A stretch of 43,621 bases of DNA from Cellvibrionaceae bacterium (GTDB taxonomy: Bacteria; Pseudomonadota; Gammaproteobacteria; Pseudomonadales; Cellvibrionaceae): NCBI GenBank assembly GCA_025800365.1, contig JAOXRT010000177.1, positions 1 to 43,621 on the forward strand, in the 5' to 3' direction. The notes beneath the pieces were generated by a model. That model was not told the origin of the DNA, searched no databases, and saw only the letters and a list, made by a program, of their open reading frames with translations. The stretch's first letter is position 1; every line of letters begins with the position of its first letter. Below, piece by piece: positions 8,799-17,646 of this stretch. Position numbers and translations under genes: made by a program.

Positions 8799-9455
8799 AT
8801 GCAGCCAAAGGCTAATACCCCCGTTGAAACCAGCCAGCCATCAGTGGCCTTGGTTTCCCATCAAAGCAGCTTGCAAACGTCTCTGCTGGCCCATTTAATC
8901 AGTCATGAACTCAATATTGAGTGCCCAATTGTGGAGCTTTCCACCTTTGCTCAGCTCAATACGACTTTTGCTCTGGTTGATTGCCAACATCACCGCCGAG
9001 AGGATCTCGCCAAGTGGCTGCATGATTGCCAGGATTGCGACGACGCGCCAATTATCGCGCTATTTAACGTAACCCCACACAGCGAGCATGAGGATCTACT
9101 CGCCTGGCCATGTGTTCATGGTCTATTCCACACCACCAGTAGCCAAGAGTTGCTGCTACAGGGCCTTAATCAGCTCTTAAGTGGTGAATACTGGCTGCCA
9201 CGCCGCCTATTGCATCACTTCTTGCAGAGCCGCAGGCCACCAGTTTTCAACCCGATTGCAGAGAAGCTAACCAAGCGTGAGCGTCAGATTCTCACCTTGA
9301 TTCGCGAAGGCGCCACCAATGCAAACATTGCCAATATGTTGTTCGTCAGTGAGCATACGGTTAAAAGCCACCTCTACAATGTGTACAAAAAAATCGGCGT
9401 TAAGAATCGCCTGGAAGCCTGTAACTGGGCACGAGTACACATCCCAGAGAATTAA
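8799..9455 (+). CDS. CsgD-like LuxR-family transcriptional regulator
   Basis: A 218-aa regulator with a receiver-like N-terminal half and a LuxR-type helix-turn-helix at about residues 155-212 (LTKRERQILTLIREGATNANIANMLF, then SEHTVKSHLYNVYKKI). Length, domain order and several segments resemble E. coli CsgD, the master regulator of curli and cellulose: SSLQTSLLAHL, DLLAWPCVHGLF (CsgD ENWPHINGVF) and KIGVKNRLEACNWA (KIAVKNRTQAVSWA). The receiver region keeps an Asp (FALVDC, residue 61) but lacks the full acidic pocket, as in CsgD. AGGAA lies 7 nt before the ATG. No curli or cellulose genes are in the window, so its targets are unknown. It interrupts the usual uvrA/transporter neighbourhood. 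Confidence 0.8.
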   Translation: MQPKANTPVETSQPSVALVSHQSSLQTSLLAHLISHELNIECPIVELSTFAQLNTTFALVDCQHHRREDLAKWLHDCQDCDDAPIIALFNVTPHSEHEDLLAWPCVHGLFHTTSSQELLLQGLNQLLSGEYWLPRRLLHHFLQSRRPPVFNPIAEKLTKRERQILTLIREGATNANIANMLFVSEHTVKSHLYNVYKKIGVKNRLEACNWARVHIPEN

Positions 9456-9472
9456 ATCGACTCCTCCTAGGT

Positions 9473-9514
9473 GTTTGCTAACGAGGGTGGCATGGAGCCC
9501 CCTCATCAGCAAAC
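9473..9514 (+). terminator. Terminator-like hairpin after the CsgD-like gene
   Basis: GTTTGCT (9473-9479) pairs with AGCAAAC (9508-9514). After a 3-nt internal loop, GAGGG (9483-9487) pairs with CCCTC (9500-9504), and GG pairs with CC further in. The stem is strong but has no T run after it, so it may block exonucleases or depend on Rho rather than be a full intrinsic terminator. It separates the regulator from uvrA. Confidence 0.5.
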
Positions 9515-9543
9515 CATGCCATTAGCTATACAATTCAAAATAC

Positions 9544-9559
9544 CTGTTTATTTATCCAG
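9544..9559 (+). promoter_or_regulatory. LexA (SOS) box candidate upstream of uvrA
   Basis: CTGTTTATTTATCCAG fits the gammaproteobacterial LexA consensus CTGT-N8-ACAG with one mismatch and an AT-rich centre. It ends 54 bases before the uvrA start and overlaps where the -35 element would lie for the -10 candidate TATACT at 9571-9576. uvrA is a classical LexA target, so position and context support the call. Confidence 0.65.
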
Positions 9560-9613
9560 CTTTTTCGCATTATACTTACCGGCTGTTTTCTCAGCTAAGA
9601 ACTGGTAAAGGCA

Positions 9614-12445
9614 TTGGATACCATACACGTTAGGGGCGCACGCACCCACAACCTGAAGAACATCGATTTAGATATTCCTCGCGATAAGCTTATTGTCATT
9701 ACCGGTTTATCCGGCTCAGGCAAATCTTCCCTGGCCTTTGACACCCTCTATGCAGAAGGGCAGCGCCGCTATGTGGAGTCACTCTCTACCTACGCTCGCC
9801 AGTTCCTGTCGATGATGGAAAAGCCCGATGTCGATCATGTCGAAGGCTTAAGCCCCGCCATCTCAATCGAGCAGAAATCGACATCTCACAATCCACGCTC
9901 GACCGTGGGCACTATTACTGAGATCTACGATTATCTAAGGCTCTTATACGCTCGCGTTGGTGAACCTCGCTGCCCAATTCACGATGAGCCTTTGGCCGCT
10001 CAAACCATCAGTGAAATGGTTGACCAGGTACTGGATCACAAAGAAGGCACCAAATTGATGCTGCTTGCACCGGTAGTGAGAGACCGTAAAGGTGAGCACC
10101 TACACACTTTTGAGCAGCTACGCCGCGAAGGCTATGTCCGCGCGCGTATTGATGGGCTGGTCGTCGACCTTGATGACACTCCAAAGCTCGACAAGAAAAA
10201 GAAGCACACCATCGAAGTTGTCGTTGATCGCTTTAAAGTGCGTGATGATTTGCAGCTGCGCATTTCTGAATCTATTGAAACAGCGCTGAATCTAAGCGAA
10301 GGCTTGTTGCTACTAAATTATATGGATGGCGACAAAGAAGACCGTATGTTTTCGGCGAAGCATGCCTGCCCGGTGTGCGACTACTCCCTAACAGAATTAG
10401 AACCGCGCCTGTTTTCTTTTAACAACCCTGCTGGTGCATGCCCCAGCTGTGATGGTTTAGGGGTTAAACAGTATTTTGACGAAGAAAAGGTCGTACAGTT
10501 TGATGACGCCTCTTTATCGACCGGCGCTATTCGCGGCTGGGATAAGCGCAACGTCTACTACTTCCACATGCTTAACTCATTGGCTGAACATTACGGCTTT
10601 GATGTTGACACTCCCTGGAAAAAGCTCCGCAAAAAAGATCGCCAGGTTATTCTCAATGGTTCAGGTCGAACAGAGATCGATTTTAGCTATGTAAACGATC
10701 GCGGTGATCTACATCAGCGCCGTCATGCCTTCGAGGGCGTACTGCCCAATATGGAGCGTCGCTATCGAGATACCGAATCGAACTCGGTGCGCGAAGAGCT
10801 AGCAAAATATTTATCTACCCAGCATTGTCCGGAATGTGACGGCACCCGTTTACGCCGTGATGCTCGCCATGTATTTGTGGATAACAAAACCCTACCTGAA
10901 CTCACAACCCTTCCTGTGGGTGAAGCCTTTGAATATTTTAATCAATTAAAATTCAAAGGCGCTAAAGCTGAAATTGCTGAGAAAATTTTAAAAGAGCTGC
11001 AGGATCGCTTCCGCTTTCTGGTGGATGTTGGCCTCAACTATTTAAGCCTTAACCGTAGCGCGGAAACCTTATCGGGTGGCGAAGCCCAGCGAATTCGCCT
11101 AGCCAGTCAAATTGGCGCCGGCCTTGTTGGCGTTATGTATATTCTCGACGAGCCCTCCATTGGTTTGCACCAACGGGATAATGATCGCCTACTGGCCACA
11201 CTTACTCATCTACGCGATATCGGCAATACGGTTATTGTTGTTGAGCACGACGAGGACGCCATTCGCCAAGCCGACCATGTTATCGATATTGGCCCCGGCG
11301 CTGGCGTGCACGGTGGCGAAGTGATTGCCCAAGGCGACATGAAAAAAATCATGCGCAGCAAGGCTTCTTTAACCGGGCAGTATTTATCCGGTAAAAAATC
11401 TATTGCCATACCGGCTGAGCGCACCCCAACTCAAGACGACAAGTGGCTTAAGTTATTTGGCGCCAATAGCAATAATTTGCAAGATGTAGATTTAGAGATT
11501 CCTTTTGGTTTGATGACCTGCGTAACCGGTGTTTCTGGCTCAGGAAAATCTACTCTTATTAACGCCACACTGTATCCATTAGCCGCAACAGAGCTTAATG
11601 GCGCAACCACATTAAAGGCGGCCTCTCATGATCGTGTTGAGGGCCTGGACCTTTTCGATAAATGCGTCGATATTGACCAAAGCCCTATTGGTCGCACGCC
11701 GCGCTCCAACCCTGCAACTTACACTGGCATTTTCACTCCCATTCGTGAATTATTTGCTGGCACCCAAGAGGCTCGCTCGCGCGGTTATAAGCCTGGGCGA
11801 TTTAGCTTTAATGTAAAAGGTGGTCGCTGTGAAGCTTGTCAGGGCGATGGCGTTGTAAAGGTAGAAATGCACTTCCTACCCGATGTTTACGTACCTTGCG
11901 ATAGCTGCAAAGGTAAACGCTACAACCGCGAAACCTTAGAGGTTAAATACAAAGGCAAAAATATCCACGAAGTATTGGAAATGACCGTTGAAGATGCACG
12001 TGAGTTTTTCGATGCGATTCCAGCAGTAGCAAAGAAGCTTCAAACTTTAATGGATGTCGGCCTTACCTATATTTGCCTAGGCCAAGCCGCCACCACACTA
12101 TCAGGCGGTGAAGCACAGCGCGTAAAATTATCGCGCGAGCTTTCAAAACGCGATACAGGAAGAACGCTGTATATTCTGGATGAACCCACCACGGGATTGC
12201 ACTTTCACGATATTCAGCAATTGCTAACCGTTTTGCACCGCCTGCGCGATCATGGCAACACCGTCGTTGTGATTGAGCATAACTTAGATGTGATCAAGAC
12301 TGCAGATTGGATTGTCGACCTTGGTCCTGAAGGCGGCAGCGGCGGTGGTCAAATCATTGCGACCGGCACACCTGAAGAAGTAAGCAAGGAGAAGGCTTCT
12401 CACACTGGCCGCTATTTAAAACCAATGTTGAAAGCAAAAAAGTAA
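9614..12445 (+). CDS. uvrA: Excinuclease ABC subunit A
   Basis: A 943-aa DNA-damage sensor of nucleotide excision repair; UvrA dimers scan DNA, load UvrB and then leave. Two ABC ATPase modules are present: Walker [10 protein letters not shown] at residues 31-39 with signature LSGGEAQR and ILDEPSIGL, then Walker [10 protein letters not shown] near residue 640 with a second LSGGEAQR and ILDEPTTGL. Zinc-finger cysteines appear as CPVC...CPSC and CEAC...CDSC. It is near-collinear with E. coli UvrA. The start is TTG ([17 protein letters not shown]), with AAAGG upstream; no ATG is available in frame at that point. Regulation is probably by LexA through the box at 9544-9559. Confidence 0.98.
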   Translation: MDTIHVRGARTHNLKNIDLDIPRDKLIVITGLSGSGKSSLAFDTLYAEGQRRYVESLSTYARQFLSMMEKPDVDHVEGLSPAISIEQKSTSHNPRSTVGTITEIYDYLRLLYARVGEPRCPIHDEPLAAQTISEMVDQVLDHKEGTKLMLLAPVVRDRKGEHLHTFEQLRREGYVRARIDGLVVDLDDTPKLDKKKKHTIEVVVDRFKVRDDLQLRISESIETALNLSEGLLLLNYMDGDKEDRMFSAKHACPVCDYSLTELEPRLFSFNNPAGACPSCDGLGVKQYFDEEKVVQFDDASLSTGAIRGWDKRNVYYFHMLNSLAEHYGFDVDTPWKKLRKKDRQVILNGSGRTEIDFSYVNDRGDLHQRRHAFEGVLPNMERRYRDTESNSVREELAKYLSTQHCPECDGTRLRRDARHVFVDNKTLPELTTLPVGEAFEYFNQLKFKGAKAEIAEKILKELQDRFRFLVDVGLNYLSLNRSAETLSGGEAQRIRLASQIGAGLVGVMYILDEPSIGLHQRDNDRLLATLTHLRDIGNTVIVVEHDEDAIRQADHVIDIGPGAGVHGGEVIAQGDMKKIMRSKASLTGQYLSGKKSIAIPAERTPTQDDKWLKLFGANSNNLQDVDLEIPFGLMTCVTGVSGSGKSTLINATLYPLAATELNGATTLKAASHDRVEGLDLFDKCVDIDQSPIGRTPRSNPATYTGIFTPIRELFAGTQEARSRGYKPGRFSFNVKGGRCEACQGDGVVKVEMHFLPDVYVPCDSCKGKRYNRETLEVKYKGKNIHEVLEMTVEDAREFFDAIPAVAKKLQTLMDVGLTYICLGQAATTLSGGEAQRVKLSRELSKRDTGRTLYILDEPTTGLHFHDIQQLLTVLHRLRDHGNTVVVIEHNLDVIKTADWIVDLGPEGGSGGGQIIATGTPEEVSKEKASHTGRYLKPMLKAKK

Positions 12446-12478
12446 TTTCGGGAGTTCTTCCTAGTACAAGCTACAAGC

Positions 12479-12511
12479 AGGGTCAGAACCGATAGGTTCT
12501 GACCCTTTTTT
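12479..12511 (+). terminator. Intrinsic terminator of uvrA
   Basis: AGGGTCAGAACC (12479-12490) pairs perfectly with GGTTCTGACCCT (12495-12506) across a GATA loop and is followed by a T run. The A-rich flank expected for the opposite direction is weak, so it mainly serves uvrA. Its GGGTCAGA outer arm recalls the hairpin at 232-298. Confidence 0.85.
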
Positions 12512-12516
12512 AAAAT

Positions 12517-13626
12517 CTAGCCAGCCTTCAAAGGCTTACTCATTTCCGCCCAATCAATCTCACCGTCATCCACTAGGTTTTCATACTCCAACACACCTAG
12601 AGCTTCAAACTTCGGACGAATCTTATCGGTCAGCAAGCCAATTCGACGAAGGTTAGGAATCACACGTGAAAACAAGTGATTACGGAATTTGGCCGTACCT
12701 GAAGATTCCAAGAATATCTGACGCGCCTCTTCTACATCCCAGCCATAGAACTCAAACACATCGGTAGGCACTAGGCGCTCGCGACTAACCACGCAAGCTT
12801 GATAGGCAAACTCCGCGCGCTCTTCACGTTCCTCTTCACTCAAAGACTTCACAAACTCTTCTAGGTAATGAATACCAAAAGCCACATGGCGAGCTTCGTC
12901 ACGGATTACGTAACCTAGGATATCTTTGATCAAGCTGTCTTCGGTGGCCAGCTCATGCATGGTGTTAAAGGCCGACAAAGCCAAGCCCTCAATCACTACC
13001 TGCATTCCAATAAATTTCAAATCCCAGCGGTGGTCAGTAAGAATTTTATCCAAGATACTTTTCAGCGAGCTGTTTACCGGGTACATCAGTCCGAATTTCT
13101 TCTGGATGTACTTATTAAACACTTCTACATGACGGGCTTCATCGAAGGTCTGAGAACCAGCATAGAGTTTGGCGGCATAGGTAGGTGCGCAAGATACCAG
13201 CTGTGATGCTACCAATAGCGCCCCTTGCTCGCCGTGTAAAAACTGTGAGAGAGTCCAGGCATCACTGTGATCATAAAATTCTAGCTTCTGTCGCTCACTT
13301 AGCGCCTCAAAAGGCCCCCAGCCAGCAAAACCATTTTGCATGGCACGCAACTCGTCATCCATGCCCACCATGGGTTTTGTCCAATCAATGTCGGTTTCAG
13401 CATTCCAGTTAAGCTTTTTACCCAACTCATACAACTGACGAATACGATTTTCCTGGATTTTGTAATCCCAGTTATAGGCCCCAGTTAATGGCGTCTGAAA
13501 TATCTCAGCAATATCATCCACTGATTCAGGTGTTAGGTCGATATCGTCGCAAGCACCAGGCAAATCCTTGGCCGCTTCGAAAAATCGCACTTCATTCGGG
13601 GTATCTTCTGTAAATTCCACCGCCAT
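12517..13626 (-). CDS. Ferritin-like diiron protein (R2/AurF-like)
   Basis: A 369-aa helical protein with the metal pattern of the diiron ferritin superfamily: Glu in HGEQGALL, EARH in FDEARHVEVF, Glu in VVIEGLALSAF, and a second EARH in RDEARHVAFG. This is the E...ExxH...E...ExxH arrangement shared by ribonucleotide reductase R2, AurF-type N-oxygenases and related oxidases. It is not a standard NrdB: the usual R2 radical-tyrosine context and C-terminal tail are not evident. The reaction is unknown; an oxygenase or oxidase acting on an organic substrate is likely. The ATG at 13626 has AAGGAG 6 nt upstream. It is transcribed divergently from an AraC regulator, a plausible controller. Confidence 0.72.
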   Translation of the reverse strand: MAVEFTEDTPNEVRFFEAAKDLPGACDDIDLTPESVDDIAEIFQTPLTGAYNWDYKIQENRIRQLYELGKKLNWNAETDIDWTKPMVGMDDELRAMQNGFAGWGPFEALSERQKLEFYDHSDAWTLSQFLHGEQGALLVASQLVSCAPTYAAKLYAGSQTFDEARHVEVFNKYIQKKFGLMYPVNSSLKSILDKILTDHRWDLKFIGMQVVIEGLALSAFNTMHELATEDSLIKDILGYVIRDEARHVAFGIHYLEEFVKSLSEEEREERAEFAYQACVVSRERLVPTDVFEFYGWDVEEARQIFLESSGTAKFRNHLFSRVIPNLRRIGLLTDKIRPKFEALGVLEYENLVDDGEIDWAEMSKPLKAG

Positions 13627-13757
13627 CACGGGCTCCTTTTGATTTTTATTCTGTTCTTTTTATAGTCTCGTACTGAAACACTTGCTTCTCAAGGTGATCT
13701 TATGCCATATTTTTGGTCATAAGAGGCCAACAGAAAATCAATAAGGACCGAGGCCAT

Positions 13758-14765
13758 ATGGCAAACCCACGATTTCCAGCCAGTTATGTTGCGATATTGA
13801 GCGAAATGCTCAAGGACTACGGGCAGCCGGCCGACTCGGTACTGGCCACAGTAGGCCTAACTAGCGAATACCTAGACCAACCCGATGCCAGCATTAGCGA
13901 CCAACAACTGCGCCAATTACTGCAGCTAGCCACAAGACTGAGTGATGACCCTGCTCTGGGCTTAAACTTCGGCCGACGGCTTACCCTAACGTCACATGGC
14001 GTTTTGGGCTATGCCTTGATGAGCTGTAACGATCTTATCTCGGCACTTGATCTTCTGATGAAGTACTATCGATTGCTGATGAGCTCCGCCATGTTGACCC
14101 TAGAAGAAGTCGACGATCACATCGTGATAGAGCACAAAAACTTGGGGCCAGATCTAATGAACCCCAATTTTGATGAAGAGATATTTTCAGCAGGTATTGT
14201 TACCGCAGTAAAACAGTTATTGCACCGCGACAGCTTGCCCATGGAGTTGTATTTCGCTTATCCAGAACCGGCGCATGGTGATGAATACCGCAAGATATTT
14301 AACTGCTCAATAAACTTTGACCAGAACCGCAATGCCATAAAGCTACCCAATAGCTTGCTGCAGGAAAAACCCGAATTCGCCAACCCATCCATGCTTAAAA
14401 TTTATCAGCAACAGTGCGATAAATTGCTAGCCAGGTTGGATGATAATGCCGACCTGAGCAGCAGCGTCAGACGTATGCTAGTCGCCGAAAACAGTGGTTT
14501 TCCTAAACTAGAGGCCATGGCCGAAAAGTTTCATATGAGCCCACGAACCTTCCGACGACGCTTACAAGAAGAAGGCAGCTCATTCCAAAAAATATCCGAT
14601 GAAGTTAAGCGCCAGCTCGCCGAAGACTATTTGAGAAACTCAAATTTCTCGATTGATACCATTGCCAGCTTGGTAGGCTTCAACGATATCTCCAATTTTC
14701 GTCGCGCCTTTATTCGTTGGACGGGTGAATCACCAGCTAACTTCCAAAAAAAGCATCGACCATAA
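13758..14765 (+). CDS. AraC-family regulator (OruR/arabinose-binding-like N-domain)
   Basis: A 335-aa transcription factor. Residues up to about 190 match the ligand-sensing domain found in OruR-type AraC proteins (the YGQPADSVLATVGL start and LGLNFGRRLTLTSHGVLGYALMSC). The C-terminal double helix-turn-helix covers about residues 240-335 (LEAMAEKFHMSPRTFRRRL, then IASLVGFNDISNFRRAFIRW). I placed the start at ATG 13758 (MANPRFPAS), with an AAGGACCGAGG purine stretch upstream; the longer frame from 13713 lacks support. It is divergent from the diiron gene and followed by ridA-like and VOC genes, which suggests local control. The ligand is unknown. Confidence 0.85.
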   Translation: MANPRFPASYVAILSEMLKDYGQPADSVLATVGLTSEYLDQPDASISDQQLRQLLQLATRLSDDPALGLNFGRRLTLTSHGVLGYALMSCNDLISALDLLMKYYRLLMSSAMLTLEEVDDHIVIEHKNLGPDLMNPNFDEEIFSAGIVTAVKQLLHRDSLPMELYFAYPEPAHGDEYRKIFNCSINFDQNRNAIKLPNSLLQEKPEFANPSMLKIYQQQCDKLLARLDDNADLSSSVRRMLVAENSGFPKLEAMAEKFHMSPRTFRRRLQEEGSSFQKISDEVKRQLAEDYLRNSNFSIDTIASLVGFNDISNFRRAFIRWTGESPANFQKKHRP

Positions 14766-14818
14766 ATAAATAGATAAATAGACAACTAAATAACCACAAT
14801 AAATTAAAAGGCATTATT

Positions 14819-15208
14819 TTGACTATAGAAAAGCAACAACTGCGCTCAGGCCCCTACAAAAATATTTATGCCCAAGCCATTAAAGTCGACAACATCCTGT
14901 ATCTTTCAGGTCAAGTAGGTGTCGACCAGCAAGGCAAAGCCGGTGCTGACATTGTAGAACAAACTCGATTAGCCTATGAAAATATTGCCGCCGTGCTCTC
15001 CGAGTTTGGAGCCAGCATGGACAATATTGTTGATGAAACTATGTATGTTACCGACATGAGCAACACCATGACTCAAGCAAAAGCTGTTTTTGCCGAGCGA
15101 GCCAAAGCCTATGGTGGTGAGCCTGCGGTTTGCCAAACACTAATTGGAGTTACAGAGCTAGTATTGCCTGACCTGCAACTGGAAATAAAATGCGTAGCTC
15201 ATCTGTAA
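14819..15208 (+). CDS. RidA-family protein
   Basis: A 129-aa member of the YjgF/YER057c/UK114 family. RidA itself hydrolyses reactive enamine/imine intermediates made by PLP enzymes; other subgroups act in catabolic pathways. Visible features are GPYKNIYAQAIKVDNILYLSGQ, the helix TRLAYENIAAVLSEFGASMDNIV, and the end VTELVLPDLQLEIKCVAHL. The Arg of the canonical RidA active site (around ARVEV in E. coli) is not obvious; the equivalent place reads LQLEIKCVA, so it may not be an imine deaminase. The start is TTG with AAGG upstream; no ATG is available. It lies 53 bases after the AraC gene and 24 before the VOC gene, so probably the three are cotranscribed. Confidence 0.82.
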   Translation: MTIEKQQLRSGPYKNIYAQAIKVDNILYLSGQVGVDQQGKAGADIVEQTRLAYENIAAVLSEFGASMDNIVDETMYVTDMSNTMTQAKAVFAERAKAYGGEPAVCQTLIGVTELVLPDLQLEIKCVAHL

Positions 15209-15232
15209 AGATACCATTTAGAAGCGCTAGCT

Positions 15233-15604
15233 ATGATTTCTCACACTACCCTTGGGGCTAACAACCTATCCAAAGCCGATGCATTTTATAGCAGCTGGTT
15301 ACCTGAGCTGAATGCCCGGAAGATCTATCAATCTGAACAAGTTATTTTTTGGGAATTTAGCGGCGGTGGTGCTAAATTAGCAATCAGCAAACCTTATAAC
15401 GGCGAACCAGCAAATTATGGTAATGGCACCATGCTGGCATTACAGGCGGATAGTGTAGAGACAGTAAACAAGGTATACCAACTTGCCATAAACGCGGGTG
15501 CCAGTTGTGAAGGTCAACCGGGCGAGCGTGATCCTGGAGCCTTCTTTGGAGCTTATTTTAGAGATTTGGACGGCAATAAGCTGGCGGTATTCTTTAGGGC
15601 TTAG
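15233..15604 (+). CDS. VOC-family (glyoxalase/bleomycin-resistance fold) protein
   Basis: A 123-aa protein with the vicinal oxygen chelate fold: the N-terminal MISHTTLGANNLSKADAFY strand-helix with a candidate metal His (residue 4), a middle strand IFWEF, and the C-terminal FFGAYFRDLDGNKLAVFF, where the family places its last metal ligand. In that position the sequence reads DGNKLAVF, so the classical Glu is replaced by Ala/Val, and metal binding may be lost or altered. It is close downstream of the ridA-like gene. Function cannot be assigned beyond fold; similar proteins are often annotated as glyoxalases without proof. Confidence 0.75.
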   Translation: MISHTTLGANNLSKADAFYSSWLPELNARKIYQSEQVIFWEFSGGGAKLAISKPYNGEPANYGNGTMLALQADSVETVNKVYQLAINAGASCEGQPGERDPGAFFGAYFRDLDGNKLAVFFRA

Positions 15605-15640
15605 ATATAAGCCTAGAATACCTGCTCTTGTTTACCCGAA

Positions 15641-16597
15641 CTATTCCTTCCAAGGCTGATCATCAGACTCTTTCAGGTAATCCATTCGAAAAACCCAGCC
15701 TGGCAACCCTAGTTTAGAGGGTGTTTTTTGAAGTTTTATTTTTTCTTGCCGATCACCACCAATCGTATCGCCATTCATAATCTCAGCGCAGCCATCTAGC
15801 GCATACGATGTATAGCCTTCTAAACGCCTACGCAGCTCTAGTGGATTTTCTGGTGCCGCTACCGCCTCAAATTCTGGTTTACCATAATCCTCCAAGCCTT
15901 CGGTAAAGCCGCAAACTTGTCCATCTTCATCGACATAAGTATCAACAGCCACCCAAAAGTGGCTGGGCAAACTTTTTGATACTACCTTAAACTCATCTGC
16001 CATAGTTTGGGCCGATATCGCTTGCCTACGATTCCATATGGCACCAAAGACATTTATTTTCATGGAAAAAACTGTCTGCAGTAAAAAAGACAGAAAGATA
16101 GATTGATCTAAAGCCCTACCCGCTTCCTCGCAGTAGCACAAAACCGCCAATTTACTATTAGCCAAATCTTCACTGGCCTTAGGCCAGTAGTAATTAGAGC
16201 TGGCTAACTGGCTAGCCGGTTCTGCATTTTGAAACGCTGGATTTTTCACAATCTCTAATTTGATGCTAGGCGAAAGATTTGCCCCATGGATGACAATCTG
16301 CTTTTTAAGTTCTCCCTCACTCGTTGCTCGGTAGTTATGAAACATCTCATCCTGCAAGGACATCTGCCGAGCAATGTTATCGATATTCAGACCCTTAGTC
16401 CCATCTAGAAAAACCAAACAATGAACCGCTGCCTCTGGAACATCATCCAAAGCATCGCAATAGCTTCGCGCCTGTGCAAGCAACTGTTCATCAAGCTCTG
16501 CTGTATTTGCACCAAAGGAAGATTCAGCCCGTTGTATGCCCCTCAGCATAAAAAAGAAAAAGGCTAAAAAGATAATTAGAGTAATCAAATAAGGCAT
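15641..16597 (-). CDS. Membrane-anchored protein with a DUF4261-like domain
   Basis: A 318-aa protein. Residues 1-20 (MPYLITLIIFLAFFFFMLRG) form one membrane helix, so the remainder is anchored at the inner membrane, side unknown. The C-terminal part, HFWVAVDTYVDEDGQVCGFTEGL followed by AVAAPENPLELRRRLEGYTSYALDGCAEIMNGDTIGG, resembles DUF4261, a domain of unknown function. The central part has no motif I recognise. AAGGAT lies 8 nt before the ATG, which supports the start. It converges on the VOC gene and may share a transcript with the EamA transporter upstream (45-base gap). I cannot give it a function. Confidence 0.6.
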   Translation of the reverse strand: MPYLITLIIFLAFFFFMLRGIQRAESSFGANTAELDEQLLAQARSYCDALDDVPEAAVHCLVFLDGTKGLNIDNIARQMSLQDEMFHNYRATSEGELKKQIVIHGANLSPSIKLEIVKNPAFQNAEPASQLASSNYYWPKASEDLANSKLAVLCYCEEAGRALDQSIFLSFLLQTVFSMKINVFGAIWNRRQAISAQTMADEFKVVSKSLPSHFWVAVDTYVDEDGQVCGFTEGLEDYGKPEFEAVAAPENPLELRRRLEGYTSYALDGCAEIMNGDTIGGDRQEKIKLQKTPSKLGLPGWVFRMDYLKESDDQPWKE

Positions 16598-16642
16598 AAA
16601 TTTATATCCTTAATACGTAGCCGCTGAAGAGCTCAAAACCAC

Positions 16643-17479
16643 TTATTTTTTAAAACGATATACATTGATAACATTTCCAACCAACATACATAAAGCACCA
16701 AGCAAGAGCGCCAAAGTAACCGGTTCTTGGTAAAAATACACGCCCGCTAGCGCAATCAAGGGCAATCTTAGAAAATCCAAAGTAACGATCAAGGTGACAT
16801 CGGCCAGCTTTAGTGCTTGATTCAAACAGTAATGAGCACTAAGAGCAGCAATACTGATTAGAAATATAATCAGCCCCTGTTCTAAAGTAATCGGCTGCCA
16901 TTGTGGCCAAGCTAGCAGCAAACCCAATGGCATTTGCATTAGGCACATATAAAACAAGATGAGCAGTGGCGAATCGGTTTTGGTTAAGGCCTTTGTGCTC
17001 ACAAAGGATACCGCAAAGCCAATTGCCGCCGCCAACACTACTAGAGCTGCTGGATTATAAATCTCTGAGCCCGGTCTCACGATAATAAACACGCCAAGCA
17101 AACCCGCCAACAAGGCCAGAATACGTTGCAGCGTTAACTTTTCGCCTAAAAACAATGCGGCCAACAAAGCCGTCCAAAGTGGCGCAGTAAATTCTAAAGC
17201 AAATACCTCAGCCAACGGTAACAAGGCTATACCAACAAACCAACCATACTGGGCCGCAAAATGAAAAATACTGCGAACACCATGTAATGTAATCCGTTCG
17301 GTCTTTAAGGCAGCAAGCTGTTTTTTAAATGCCAACAGAGCAAACAGCAAAATAGCGCCAATTAAACTTCTAAAGAACAAGGTCTGAAAGACCGGCACCT
17401 CACCGCTTAATTCACGCGCACCAAGCGCCAAAAGACAAAATGATGCCAGTGACGCCAGCATCCATAGTAAAGCCTGCAC
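16643..17479 (-). CDS. EamA/DMT-family transporter
   Basis: A 278-aa protein with about ten membrane helices arranged as two EamA repeats: LFFRSLIGAILLFALLAF with EFTAPLWTALLAALFLGEKLT in the first, and LKLADVTLIVTLDFLRLPL with YFYQEPVTLALLLGALCMLVGN in the second. These drug/metabolite transporters often export amino acids or metabolites; the substrate cannot be read here. The start given is GTG at 17479; an ATG at 17461 (seventh codon) is an alternative. Confidence 0.85.
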   Translation of the reverse strand: MQALLWMLASLASFCLLALGARELSGEVPVFQTLFFRSLIGAILLFALLAFKKQLAALKTERITLHGVRSIFHFAAQYGWFVGIALLPLAEVFALEFTAPLWTALLAALFLGEKLTLQRILALLAGLLGVFIIVRPGSEIYNPAALVVLAAAIGFAVSFVSTKALTKTDSPLLILFYMCLMQMPLGLLLAWPQWQPITLEQGLIIFLISIAALSAHYCLNQALKLADVTLIVTLDFLRLPLIALAGVYFYQEPVTLALLLGALCMLVGNVINVYRFKK

Positions 17480-17646
17480 TAAGAGCCCCTAAGAGTTAAT
17501 CTGGGTGAATTATACGTTAGATAGCCCTGTACCGCCCGCTTGAGAATTGAGCCATAGAGGGACTTTTTCGTTATGTATATACCTTGCTAAGACTGTTAGC
17601 TTCAGTCATACCTGGCCCTCTATAAACAAAGCAAATGAGAGCGATT

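Noticed and set aside
12517-13626. Standard ribonucleotide reductase beta subunit (nrdB)
   Set aside because: Diiron motifs are present but the typical R2 sequence context and an adjacent nrdA are missing.
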